From IMG/VR virus record IMGVR_UViG_3300046694_000140, positions 1 through 42,603 of that record: 42,603 nucleotides of DNA; one strand, given 5' to 3'. Each line of letters begins with the position of its first letter. The first letter of the stretch is position 1. The notes beneath the pieces were generated by a model. It did not search any database, was not told the DNA's origin, and worked only from the letters and a program-made list of their open reading frames with translations. A program made the translations under genes and the position numbers. Origin of the DNA: a virus. Below, in pieces: positions 15,515 to 21,365 of the stretch.

Positions 15515-16201
15515 CTATCCGATGGGTTCGGTCCTCGGGAGGATGAGGATGTAGCCGCCCGTACGAGTACGCCGGACATCAGCGCCGTACAGCTCGGTCC
15601 AGCCCCACTTCTCGTCTGTGAACTCCGCTTCGAGGTCGACCATCTCGTACAGGTCGGCGACCGAAGTGTGACCGAAGCGGTCAATGAACTCCTGCATCTG
15701 GGCGAGAGTCGCCTCAGCCTGCGCACGCGTCCGGAGCTCGATCTCCCCGAAGTCGTGACTCGCACGTCCTCGGGTGCTGATGGTCCGCGGGCCGGCGGTC
15801 TCGCGCGGCGTGGCGGAATAGCGGTTGTACTGGATGTGGCTGGTCGATCCGATGGGTCCGCGGCGGTTGTTGCTCCGGCGGGTGGACTGCTGGGCCTCGC
15901 CGTAAACGAGTCGCTCCACGCCCTGGATGACCGCGTCGGTGATCATGTCCTTGAAGGCCGGGCCGAGCACCTCGGAAATGAGGTAGTCACTGATGCTCTG
16001 GCCGTCCTTGCCGCCGATGGACTCGCGGAAGCGGCTGCCGAGGGACTTCTTCTTCTTTATGGCGTCGCCCGTAACGATCTTCCGGATGACCTTCTCGCCT
16101 CCGGCCGGCGACTGCACCTCGGGAACGTTCTCGTCCGGCTTCTGCCTGCGAACCTTGGGAGTCGTGGGGCCTTCGAGACTGTTGCTGGGGAACTCGTCCA
16201 T
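15515..16201 (-). CDS. Conserved phage protein of unknown function (228 aa)
   Basis: A disordered, basic N-terminus is followed by a GSRFRESIGGKDGQSISDYL helix and VLGPAFKDMITDAVIQGVER. A Gly/Arg-rich linker with YNRYS comes next, and then a C-terminal domain ending in KWGWTELYGADVRRTRTGGY. This domain order is characteristic of a very common phage protein family of unknown function in Firmicute and actinobacterial phages. It is soluble or membrane-associated through the middle helices. AGGATT precedes the ATG. A terminator-like hairpin (16220-16247) separates it from the upstream gene. No own promoter is visible, so it probably depends on read-through. Confidence 0.7.
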   Translation of the reverse strand: MDEFPSNSLEGPTTPKVRRQKPDENVPEVQSPAGGEKVIRKIVTGDAIKKKKSLGSRFRESIGGKDGQSISDYLISEVLGPAFKDMITDAVIQGVERLVYGEAQQSTRRSNNRRGPIGSTSHIQYNRYSATPRETAGPRTISTRGRASHDFGEIELRTRAQAEATLAQMQEFIDRFGHTSVADLYEMVDLEAEFTDEKWGWTELYGADVRRTRTGGYILILPRTEPIG

Positions 16202-16219
16202 GTCAATCCTCGTCTGTGA

Positions 16220-16247
16220 GAAAACAGAAAACCCGTGTTAGGGGTTT
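16220..16247 (-). terminator. Intrinsic terminator
   Basis: Read on the minus strand: AAACCCC, TAACA, CGGGTTT, then TCTGTTTTC. It has the same AACCC/GGGTT stem design as the hairpins at 19281-19302 and 19863-19892, and ends the transcript of the 83-residue gene. Confidence 0.7.
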
Positions 16248-16274
16248 GCTGTCTGGGGCGTGTACGGATGGGAG

Positions 16275-16526
16275 TTACAGGCGGGGCTTGATGTTCTCGT
16301 TCCACCAGTCGACGGCCTCGTCGATCTTGGCGTCGGTGTATCGTCGAGTCGCGTCAGATGCGGCCATTCCGATGACCACCTCAGCGGAGAAGACGGCAGC
16401 ACGGTTGTGCAGTCGCTCCTCCTCGTCGGTGTTCTTCTCGATGATCATCTTGGCGATCCGGGACGCACCAAAGCCAGCGACGACGCCGACAACGGTCTTA
16501 ACGATGTCGATCTTGGTCTTGGGCAT
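16275..16526 (-). CDS. Small membrane protein (83 aa) with own promoter
   Basis: ATG 16526 (MPKTKIDIVKTVVGVV) is chosen because the longer open frame reads through the promoter/leader at 16540-16575. One membrane or membrane-associated helix (VVGVVAGFGASRIAKMII) is followed by a charged part and a second mildly hydrophobic helix (AAVFSAEVVIGMAAS). The ribosome site is weak (TTGGAA). The gene is a self-contained unit, with a promoter-leader upstream and a terminator hairpin downstream. Family unknown. Confidence 0.65.
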   Translation of the reverse strand: MPKTKIDIVKTVVGVVAGFGASRIAKMIIEKNTDEEERLHNRAAVFSAEVVIGMAASDATRRYTDAKIDEAVDWWNENIKPRL

Positions 16527-16539
16527 GGGGTTCCAATCA

Positions 16540-16575
16540 GTAGGGGTCTCGTTATAGTGCTCGGAAAACCTGCGA
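16540..16575 (-). promoter_or_regulatory. Promoter-leader element, copy A
   Basis: Minus strand: TCGCA, 14 nt, TATAAC, then GAGACCCCTAC. The spacing is the same as in the other copies. It lies 14 bases upstream of the 83-residue membrane protein gene. Confidence 0.65.
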
Positions 16576-16643
16576 CGGGATGCGGGGCACATTTTTCACG
16601 GGGGTACCGGCTGTCGTTTAAGACCAGCATCCGGACTGGGTCG

Positions 16644-16654
16644 GGAGACCCCTA
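16644..16654 (+). repeat. Inverted copy of the GAGACCCCTAC leader motif
   Basis: GAGACCCCTAC occurs here on the plus strand with no TATA-like box upstream. It lies about 90 bases from copy A in opposite orientation, so a minus-strand transcript crossing both could pair the two 11-mers. It may be a decoy, a structure or a remnant. Confidence 0.45.
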
Positions 16655-16696
16655 CAGTGACCAGACCCTGCTGATCCCCCATCCCATCGCAGGGAA

Positions 16697-17218
16697 CTAC
16701 GCTGCCTGCTTGCGCTTGAACGCGATCAGCAGGTGGCGCCGGTCCCAGTTCTTGTCGTCCTTGCCGCCGGCCGAGGCGTAGAAGTCCTCCCACGACACGG
16801 TCAACAGCTCTTCGTCGGTGAACTGCCGGTCGCCCGGAAGTGCGACATCGTCCACCCGGCTCTGCATGTCCGGCGGAACCACCTCACGGAAGAACTTGAT
16901 CGCCGAGTCGGTGTTGGTCGCGAGCTCGATGAACAGCTCGGAGTAGGCGCCGGTCTCGACGAACTCCGCCGTGATCTCAGGGCCCTTGACGAACCGCTGG
17001 CCCTCACGGACGCCGTAGGTCTTGAGGATGAGGTCCTTGAAGAGCTCGATGAGCTCCCCGTGGCTCTCGGCCTCGACGATCCTCCTGGCGTACTCCTCCA
17101 CGCCGCCCTTGCGGCTGAAGTTCATCTCGACGGCCTCGGCCTTGGTGAGGTTGAAGAGGTAGGTCCCGGTGACCTGCTCTCCGTCGAGGTTGTGGTACGT
17201 TATCGTCTTCTCGTGCAC
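16697..17218 (-). CDS. Conserved phage protein (173 aa), possibly chaperone-like
   Basis: The protein begins HEKTITYHNLDGEQVTGTYL and continues FNLTKAEAVEMNFSRKGGV, LIELFKDLILKTYGVREGQR, then AYSELFIELATNTDSAIKFF. This is a recognisable family from phages of Gram-positive bacteria. I have seen similar proteins placed near tail genes and described as tail assembly chaperone-like, but I am not certain. Here it lies amid membrane-protein genes far from the tape measure. It is soluble and helical. The GTG start follows AGGGGAGCACC. The presence of a separate candidate chaperone at 32725-33264 leaves its role open. Confidence 0.6.
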   Translation of the reverse strand: MHEKTITYHNLDGEQVTGTYLFNLTKAEAVEMNFSRKGGVEEYARRIVEAESHGELIELFKDLILKTYGVREGQRFVKGPEITAEFVETGAYSELFIELATNTDSAIKFFREVVPPDMQSRVDDVALPGDRQFTDEELLTVSWEDFYASAGGKDDKNWDRRHLLIAFKRKQAA

Positions 17219-17259
17219 GGTGCTCCCCTTGTGCTAGAGGCGGATGGTTGGGTGGTTGA

Positions 17260-17670
17260 TCAGGCTTCGGTGCTGATCTCGTCCGAGGACTCGACGACCT
17301 CGTCGGCCTCCAGCTCCTGCCGGCCCGCGATGACCTTCAGGACGACACTCGCCGCGAGGAGACCGGCGGACGCCAGTACCAGCTTCTTGTTGCGCTGGAA
17401 CACGCCCTTGACGCCGGTGACCAGCTTCTTGGTCTTGGTCTCGCCCTCGACGATGTCCAGGTCGACCTTGCCGTCCTCGTGGACCTTGATGGTGACGGTG
17501 ACGCCGTCGGCGAGACGGTCCTCGATCTTCTGCAGCGCGTCGATCATGGTGTCGGCCGCAACGGCCTCGTGGACGGCGGCGACGATCTTCTCGCCACCCT
17601 TGTTCTGTGCAGGCACGGTGGTCTCCTCGGTGTTGACGGTCTTGGCGGCGGCGTCGTTCTTGGCGCTCAT
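17260..17670 (-). CDS. Tail-anchored membrane protein (136 aa)
   Basis: A disordered, Ala/Lys-rich N-terminus leads into an amphipathic segment (VAADTMIDALQKIEDRLADG), a beta hairpin (VTVTIKVHEDGKVDLDIVEG), and then a basic stretch before one membrane helix (LVLASAGLLAASVVLKVIAG) and an acidic tail. The cytoplasmic domain would precede the single helix. AGAGGCAACAC precedes the ATG. No family is recognised. It lies 41 nt after the upstream gene's product and 41 nt before the chaperone-like gene, without its own promoter motif. Confidence 0.6.
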   Translation of the reverse strand: MSAKNDAAAKTVNTEETTVPAQNKGGEKIVAAVHEAVAADTMIDALQKIEDRLADGVTVTIKVHEDGKVDLDIVEGETKTKKLVTGVKGVFQRNKKLVLASAGLLAASVVLKVIAGRQELEADEVVESSDEISTEA

Positions 17671-17731
17671 TGGATGTGTTGCCTCTCAGCTCAGGAAGTT
17701 CAGGATTTGATGGATGTTGGGCCGGAGCCCG

Positions 17732-18478
17732 TCAGTGAAACGAGGAGTGTCCCCGGTAGGGAACCGTGCGGAACCGAACGACGCCACAAGGACGATCGTC
17801 GACCGTGCTGGCCCAGTTGAATTCGAGCTCCAACGGGCAGTCCGAGTTCCAGCCGATCATGTCGGATTCGTCGGTGCGGTCCAGACCGACCTGGTCGTAG
17901 AAGTCGGACAGCGTCGCGGCGAACTCATTGTTCAGCTGGTGGTTGATGCTGTTCGCGGCCCGTTCCAGAGCCACCTTGGTGCTGTTGAAGTAGCGGCCAG
18001 ACCAGGAGTCCCGGAAGAGGTCCCCACCGCCGCCCTCGATGAACACGGTCTCCCGACTTATCGGGTGCCGGTCCACCTCGTCCTGAGCGATGGCAGTTCG
18101 GACAGACTCCTCCTTCTTCTTGCCGATGGTCTCGACGACCTTGTCCTTGTACGTCAGAGCGGCCTTCTCGGCGATCGTGTACGCAGTCGCCAGTGCCGCC
18201 ACCCGTCGAGCACCGATCCGGTTCGCAGCCACCATGCAGGCGATCGTCACCACGGCGACCCCTGCAGCGGGCACGAACTCCTTCCAGGTGCGTTCGACCT
18301 TCTCCCTGAGCTCCAGGTTCGGGCTCTCCTCGGAGAGGATCGCCGCGGCCTTGAGCGTCGCCTTGCCGGTGAGATACGCCGTTGCCAGCGTCCCCGTGAC
18401 GCTCAGCGCGGTCAGTATGGTCGGCGAGTTGTCGGCAGCGACCTTGCCAGCTCTCCTGGCCAGTATGCCGAAGTTCAT
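17732..18478 (-). CDS. DUF6353-like membrane protein, short paralogue (248 aa)
   Basis: The N-terminus has DNSPTILTALSVTGTLATAY then TGKATLKAAAIL, paralogous to the start of the 14483-15385 product. A second membrane segment (FVPAAGVAVVTIACMVAANR) and a cytoplasmic domain with RETVFIEGGGGDLFRDSWSG and YFNSTKVALERAAN follow. The match to DUF6353 is better here than in the long paralogue. ATG 18478 has AGGAG 8 nt upstream, and a GAGACCCCTAC leader motif abuts that site without a TATA box. Function unknown. Confidence 0.78.
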   Translation of the reverse strand: MNFGILARRAGKVAADNSPTILTALSVTGTLATAYLTGKATLKAAAILSEESPNLELREKVERTWKEFVPAAGVAVVTIACMVAANRIGARRVAALATAYTIAEKAALTYKDKVVETIGKKKEESVRTAIAQDEVDRHPISRETVFIEGGGGDLFRDSWSGRYFNSTKVALERAANSINHQLNNEFAATLSDFYDQVGLDRTDESDMIGWNSDCPLELEFNWASTVDDRPCGVVRFRTVPYRGHSSFH

Positions 18479-18479
18479 G

Positions 18480-18698
18480 TCAATCTCCTGTAGGGGTCTC
18501 CGCGGGCTGGTCGGGGACGACACGGATGCCAGATTGCTTCTCGTAGTCCCTCATACCATCCCTGTACATGCGCTTGTAGTGCGCTCGGTTCCTCTTGTTG
18601 AGCGCTTGCGCCACAGCTTGGGGGAGCGTTCGACCGATCTCGTAGCCGGCACCCACTGCGATGGCGAGCTTGAGCGCCTTGAGGAAAGTCAAGTTCAC
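18480..18698 (-). CDS. Small membrane protein (72 aa)
   Basis: The GTG at 18698 overlaps the upstream stop (GTGA). The N-terminal half (FLKALKLAIAVGAGYEIGRT) forms a short membrane helix; the remainder is basic and helical (KRNRAHYKRMYRDGMRDYEK). The last codons (ETPTGD) are encoded by the GAGACCCCTACAGGAG segment that also serves as leader and ribosome site for the next gene, so coding and regulatory sequence coincide. No family assigned. Confidence 0.6.
   Translation of the reverse strand: MNLTFLKALKLAIAVGAGYEIGRTLPQAVAQALNKRNRAHYKRMYRDGMRDYEKQSGIRVVPDQPAETPTGD
18490..18500 (-). promoter_or_regulatory. GAGACCCCTAC leader motif without a promoter
   Basis: The 11-mer occurs on the coding strand immediately before AGGAGATTGACATG of the DUF6353-like gene, but no TATRAT or CGCA box lies upstream. 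This suggests that the motif acts at the RNA or translation level and is not only part of the promoter. Confidence 0.5.
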
Positions 18699-18889
18699 TT
18701 CGCGGTCTCCTCGGCCTTCTCCTCGTCCTTGCTGTCGATGACCGTCTCGATGTCCTTGGCGATCTTGCCGGTGACCTTCTTGGTACCGTAGAGCAGGCCG
18801 GCCATGCCGATCCCGATACCCACCGACGTACCGAGACCCGAGGCGGCGAACACCAGGAACGTCTTGCCGAGGTACTGTGCGAACTTCAT
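18695..18889 (-). CDS. Small membrane protein (64 aa)
   Basis: MKFAQYLGKTFLVFAASG continues into TSVGIGIGMAGLLYG, giving one long or two short membrane helices. A charged Lys/Glu tail (DSKDEEKAEETAK) follows. AGAAGGACACACC precedes the ATG. The stop overlaps the next GTG. A terminator-like hairpin (18914-18953) lies 25 nt upstream of its start. No recognised family. Confidence 0.6.
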   Translation of the reverse strand: MKFAQYLGKTFLVFAASGLGTSVGIGIGMAGLLYGTKKVTGKIAKDIETVIDSKDEEKAEETAK

Positions 18890-18913
18890 GGTGTGTCCTT
18901 CTACTAGTGGGGC

Positions 18914-18953
18914 GAAAAAGGAAAACCCTAAGCACCTGGGTAGGGTGCTAGGG
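18914..18953 (-). terminator. Intrinsic terminator
   Basis: Minus strand: CCCTAGCACC, loop, GGTGCTTAGGG with one bulged base, then TTTTCCTTTTT. It ends the transcript of the 77-residue gene. Confidence 0.75.
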
Positions 18954-18981
18954 CTCTGAGTGACCTGGGGAGGTCGGTGAC

Positions 18982-19215
18982 TCAGTCTTCGGTCGTCTCG
19001 GTCTCCTCGTCCTCCGACGTGCCGAACACACGGATGGCGAGCGCGGTGACTGCGGCCGTTGCGAGGATGGCGATCACGGCACGCTTGATGAACTGCTTGC
19101 GGTCAGCAGCGAATCCAGCGTTGGTGGTCTCCTCCGTCGTCTCGGCGTCGGTCTCCGGCGCACCTTCAGCGTTCAGCATGGCGGTGGTGAGGATGGACTT
19201 GACGTTCTTGGACAT
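18982..19215 (-). CDS. Small membrane protein (77 aa) with own promoter
   Basis: Start MSKNVKSILTT at 19215 has GGAGACCC immediately upstream; the open frame extending into the promoter is rejected. One C-terminal membrane helix (AVIAILATAAVTALAIRVFG) is followed by an acidic, Thr-rich tail. The N-terminal half is Thr/Glu-rich and probably cytoplasmic. Promoter copy B lies upstream and a terminator downstream, so it is an independent cistron. No family recognised. Confidence 0.65.
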   Translation of the reverse strand: MSKNVKSILTTAMLNAEGAPETDAETTEETTNAGFAADRKQFIKRAVIAILATAAVTALAIRVFGTSEDEETETTED

Positions 19216-19231
19216 TGGGTCTCCAAACAGG

Positions 19232-19267
19232 GTAGGGGTCTCACTATATAGCATGTAATTTCTGCGA
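19232..19267 (-). promoter_or_regulatory. Promoter-leader element, copy B
   Basis: Minus strand: TCGCA, 14 nt, TATAGT, GAGACCCCTAC. It lies 16 bases upstream of the 77-residue gene. Confidence 0.65.
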
Positions 19268-19280
19268 GGCACGGCAAAGC

Positions 19281-19302
19281 ATAAAACCCTTGTCGGGTTT
19301 TA
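19281..19302 (-). terminator. Intrinsic terminator
   Basis: Minus strand: AAAACCC, GACAA, GGGTTTT. A compact 7-bp hairpin with its U-run in the stem, directly after the 41-residue gene and before promoter copy B. Confidence 0.65.
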
Positions 19303-19315
19303 GAGGCTGTTGAGA

Positions 19316-19441
19316 TCAATTCTTCTTGAATATGCGTATGAACTTGCGGGACTGAGCGCACAGGTAGTCGACGGCGAACATGGCAGCTATGCTGCCCGTG
19401 CACGCGGCGATTATGAATGCGATCATGTTGTCGTCAGACAT
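19316..19441 (-). CDS. Very small membrane protein (41 aa)
   Basis: Start MSDDNMIAFII is chosen by GAAAGG 9 nt upstream. The longer open frame reads through promoter copy C. One membrane helix (MIAFIIAACTGSIAAMFAVD) is followed by a basic tail (SRKFIRIFKKN), so the C-terminus should be cytoplasmic. It has its own promoter and terminator, which is unusual investment for a peptide this small and supports its being a real gene. Confidence 0.6.
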   Translation of the reverse strand: MSDDNMIAFIIAACTGSIAAMFAVDYLCAQSRKFIRIFKKN

Positions 19442-19455
19442 GGCATGGCCTTTCA

Positions 19456-19491
19456 GTAAGGGTCTCATCATAGGCCATGTATTTTGTGCGA
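19456..19491 (-). promoter_or_regulatory. Promoter-leader element, copy C
   Basis: Minus strand: TCGCA, 14 nt, TATGAT, GAGACCCTTAC (one base different from the consensus leader). It lies 15 bases upstream of the 41-residue gene. Confidence 0.6.
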
Positions 19492-19524
19492 GGTTTGTCC
19501 AAATTCCTCCCCCGGGGTTTTTCA

Positions 19525-19554
19525 CCAAAACAAAACCCAAACCCCTTTCGGGGT
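19525..19554 (-). terminator. Intrinsic terminator
   Basis: Minus strand: ACCCC, GAAA, GGGGT, then TTGGGTTTTGTTTTG. A GNRA-type loop on a short G-C stem with a T-rich tail, after the 79-residue gene. Confidence 0.7.
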
Positions 19555-19575
19555 GTGCGGGTTCAAATATAGACG

Positions 19576-19815
19576 TTACTCAGACTCGTCGTTCTTGGAC
19601 AGGTTGTCGACCAGGCGGGTGAACGCAGTGGAAACAGCGTAGGTGATGATCACCGCGCCGACGGCCTTAGCGGTGTGGGTCACGAAGTCCTTGGCGATAT
19701 CTGCATATCGCTCGGGCTCCACGTGACTGCACTTCTCGGGCGCGTCGACGGGGGTGTCATTCTTGGGCGTTTTGACTACGGACACCTGGAGGGCACGATT
19801 CCGGCGGTTGAACAC
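19576..19815 (-). CDS. Small membrane protein (79 aa)
   Basis: A GTG start at 19815 follows GAAAGGACCCCGCC. The N-terminal half is polar and includes a Cys (EKCSHVEPERYADIAKD); the C-terminal half has one membrane helix (AVGAVIITYAVSTAFTRLV) and a charged end. The open frame upstream of the GTG covers promoter copy D and is not coding. No family is recognised. Confidence 0.6.
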   Translation of the reverse strand: MFNRRNRALQVSVVKTPKNDTPVDAPEKCSHVEPERYADIAKDFVTHTAKAVGAVIITYAVSTAFTRLVDNLSKNDESE

Positions 19816-19829
19816 GGCGGGGTCCTTTC

Positions 19830-19865
19830 GTAGGGGTCTCATCATAAAGCCGGTAAAACGTGCGA
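19830..19865 (-). promoter_or_regulatory. Promoter-leader element, copy D
   Basis: Minus strand: TCGCA, 14 nt, TATGAT, GAGACCCCTAC. It lies 15 bases upstream of the 79-residue gene. Confidence 0.65.
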
Positions 19866-19892
19866 AAAGCATGAACCCTTGTTAGGGGTTCA
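19863..19892 (-). terminator. Intrinsic terminator
   Basis: Minus strand: GAACCCC, TAACA, AGGGTTC, then ATGCTTTT. It ends the 64-residue gene and touches the upstream box of promoter copy D. Confidence 0.65.
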
Positions 19893-19904
19893 GAGGCTTT
19901 GAGG

Positions 19905-20099
19905 TTATTCCTCGTCGAGCATCATGTCAGTGAATGCCTCAAGGGCCACCAGGTAGTCATCCGCGTCCTGTATGGCGCCGACGAAGAAGCGGGGGAGCAT
20001 GAAGTTCTGGAAGCGAACGTACGTCTCCGCCGATTCCTCGTCGAAGATACGGACGGGGAAGAGCAGCAGGGTGACCATGTTCAGATATGCAGTGAACAC
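19905..20099 (-). CDS. Small hypothetical protein (64 aa)
   Basis: A GTG at 20099 follows GAAAGGCACCAC, the same ribosome-site design as the neighbouring units. The first 20 residues (FTAYLNMVTLLLFPVRIF) are hydrophobic enough for membrane association; the rest is acidic and aromatic (FQNFMLPRFFVGAIQDADD). It has promoter copy E upstream and a terminator downstream. No family recognised. Confidence 0.55.
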   Translation of the reverse strand: MFTAYLNMVTLLLFPVRIFDEESAETYVRFQNFMLPRFFVGAIQDADDYLVALEAFTDMMLDEE

Positions 20100-20115
20100 G
20101 TGGTGCCTTTCGAGA

Positions 20116-20151
20116 GTAGGGGTCTCATTATAAGGCCCGAAAACTCTGCGA
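20116..20151 (-). promoter_or_regulatory. Promoter-leader element, copy E
   Basis: Minus strand: TCGCA, 14 nt, TATAAT, GAGACCCCTAC. This copy has the perfect -10 hexamer. It lies 16 bases upstream of the 64-residue gene. Confidence 0.7.
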
Positions 20152-20169
20152 GAGCAAAAACGAAAGGCA

Positions 20170-20218
20170 CAGAAAAACACAAACACCGCGCAAGAGTTTG
20201 GGTTCTCTTACGCGGTGT
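20170..20218 (-). terminator. Strong intrinsic terminator
   Basis: Minus strand: ACACCGCG with an inner AGAG/CTCT pair, closing with CGCGGTGT, then TTGTGTTTTTC. It is the most stable hairpin of the set, after the 99-residue gene. Confidence 0.8.
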
Positions 20219-20252
20219 CTGCGTTGGTTTCCTTGGGTGGGAAGTGGCCTTG

Positions 20253-20552
20253 TTACCGGGCGAGCTTCGTGACGAAGCCCAGCGCCTTGGTAGCGATGAC
20301 GTGTCCGGACTTCTCGAACAGGAGGATGGCCACGATCCCGGAGAGGCTTCCAGCCAGGTTGGCCAGCGTGTCAGGGCTCACGCGCTTCTTCGACTTGGAT
20401 TCGTCGTTGAGCTTGTAGAGCTTGACCAGCTGGTCAGCCGTCTTGGAGTACTCTTCGGATTCGGGGTCCATCCCCTGCAGCGAGTCGAACAGACGCGTGA
20501 TCGCGTCGTCCAGCGGGGTGGGCTCGATGGTTGAAGCCTTGAGGGTGATCAA
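20253..20552 (-). CDS. Small membrane protein (99 aa), TTG start
   Basis: The TTG at 20552 lies 8 nt after AAAGG and just after the leader of promoter copy F. The product has a soluble helical N-terminus (DDAITRLFDSLQGMD) and one C-terminal hydrophobic segment (LAGSLSGIVAILLFEKSGHV). It is transcribed away from the holin gene and has its own terminator. No family recognised. The TTG start is supported only by the ribosome site and spacing. Confidence 0.6.
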   Translation of the reverse strand: MITLKASTIEPTPLDDAITRLFDSLQGMDPESEEYSKTADQLVKLYKLNDESKSKKRVSPDTLANLAGSLSGIVAILLFEKSGHVIATKALGFVTKLAR

Positions 20553-20566
20553 GGGACAATCCTTTC

Positions 20567-20602
20567 GTAGGGGTCTCATTACAGGCCAAGAATATCCTGC
20601 GA
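20567..20602 (-). promoter_or_regulatory. Promoter-leader element, copy F
   Basis: Minus strand: TCGCA, 14 nt, TGTAAT, GAGACCCCTAC. It follows the holin gene stop by about 10 bases and starts the array of single-gene units. Confidence 0.6.
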
Positions 20603-20612
20603 CCCCCACGAA

Positions 20613-21002
20613 TCAGGGACGAATGATCGGGGTCTCCCCGGTGCTGCTGTTGTCGACGCGGAACGTCACCTCAGGCTGGTGCTCCAACGGATCGGCCGCC
20701 TCGTTGAGGATGAAGTTGAGCTGCTTGGCGTCCGGGGTCTCCTCGACCTCGATGATGCCGGCGTACTTCGTGTCACTCCTGTTGTACGTCCTGGTCGAAT
20801 ATCCGAGGACAACCCCGAGGAACGTGTTCAGCGCGGCCAGTGAGCCGACGACCTCTTCCGCCTTGGGCAGATGCCAGATCTGCGCCATGGTGAAATATAG
20901 AGCGCCAAGCGCCGGCAGTACGACCGTGGTCCACCGCTTCAGCTTGTTGTACGCGCTATCGCCCAGCAGAGGCTTCTTCAGAGCGTGCGACGACTCGGGC
21001 AT
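20613..21002 (-). CDS. Holin (Dp-1 holin-like)
   Basis: The 129-residue protein has TTVVLPALGALYFTMAQIWHLPKAEEVVGSLAALNTFLGVVLGYSTR split between two membrane helices joined by a short turn. This matches the Dp-1-type phage holin pattern (VLPAL.T.Y......W.LP....V.......FLG..LG). The C-terminal half is acidic and soluble. It would form the membrane lesion that releases the endolysin encoded at 40726-41595, which lies 20 kb away. ATG 21002 lies inside the end of the upstream 131-residue gene. Confidence 0.8.
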   Translation of the reverse strand: MPESSHALKKPLLGDSAYNKLKRWTTVVLPALGALYFTMAQIWHLPKAEEVVGSLAALNTFLGVVLGYSTRTYNRSDTKYAGIIEVEETPDAKQLNFILNEAADPLEHQPEVTFRVDNSSTGETPIIRP

Positions 21003-21351
21003 TGTTGATGTGCTCCCCTTCTCGGGTACGTACTTCGGCCACTTCTGCGTACCTCCGGGAAGTGATCGGCAGCTGCTCGACAGCTTGCATGATCCTCTCG
21101 GCTACGCCATTTCCGCCCAGTTCTTTGTACGGGTCGTAGAAGTACTTCCTGTAGTCCTCGTACTCGTCTCTGGTGACGGAACCACGCTGAATGTAGTTCG
21201 CCCCAAGAGTCATCAACTCGATGTAGGCCAGGCCCATCATGAGTCTTGTTGCGGCAGTCTTGTGGTCGGTCTTTCGCAGAACGTAGGCCCAGAAGCCTGA
21301 CGAAGCCACAACCGATCCAGCTGCCACCAGGGCTACCTGCAGCCAGTTCAC
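20956..21351 (-). CDS. Membrane protein next to the holin (131 aa)
   Basis: GTG 21351 follows GGGGAGGAAATTCGC; the longer frame upstream overlaps the fibronectin-type tail gene and is rejected. One N-terminal membrane helix (VALVAAGSVVASSGFWAYV) is followed by KTDHKTAATRLMMGLAYIEL and a charged helical tail. Single-helix proteins of this kind often sit beside holins in actinophage and Firmicute phage lysis cassettes, and may be a second holin or antiholin. The overlap of 47 nt with the holin gene supports coupling. Confidence 0.65.
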   Translation of the reverse strand: MNWLQVALVAAGSVVASSGFWAYVLRKTDHKTAATRLMMGLAYIELMTLGANYIQRGSVTRDEYEDYRKYFYDPYKELGGNGVAERIMQAVEQLPITSRRYAEVAEVRTREGEHINNARVVARSEEASAGR

Positions 21352-21365
21352 GCGAATTTCCTCCC

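Noticed and set aside
20625-20640. GAGACCCCG near the end of the holin gene
   Set aside because: It matches only nine bases of the leader, lies inside coding sequence, and is not before a start codon.
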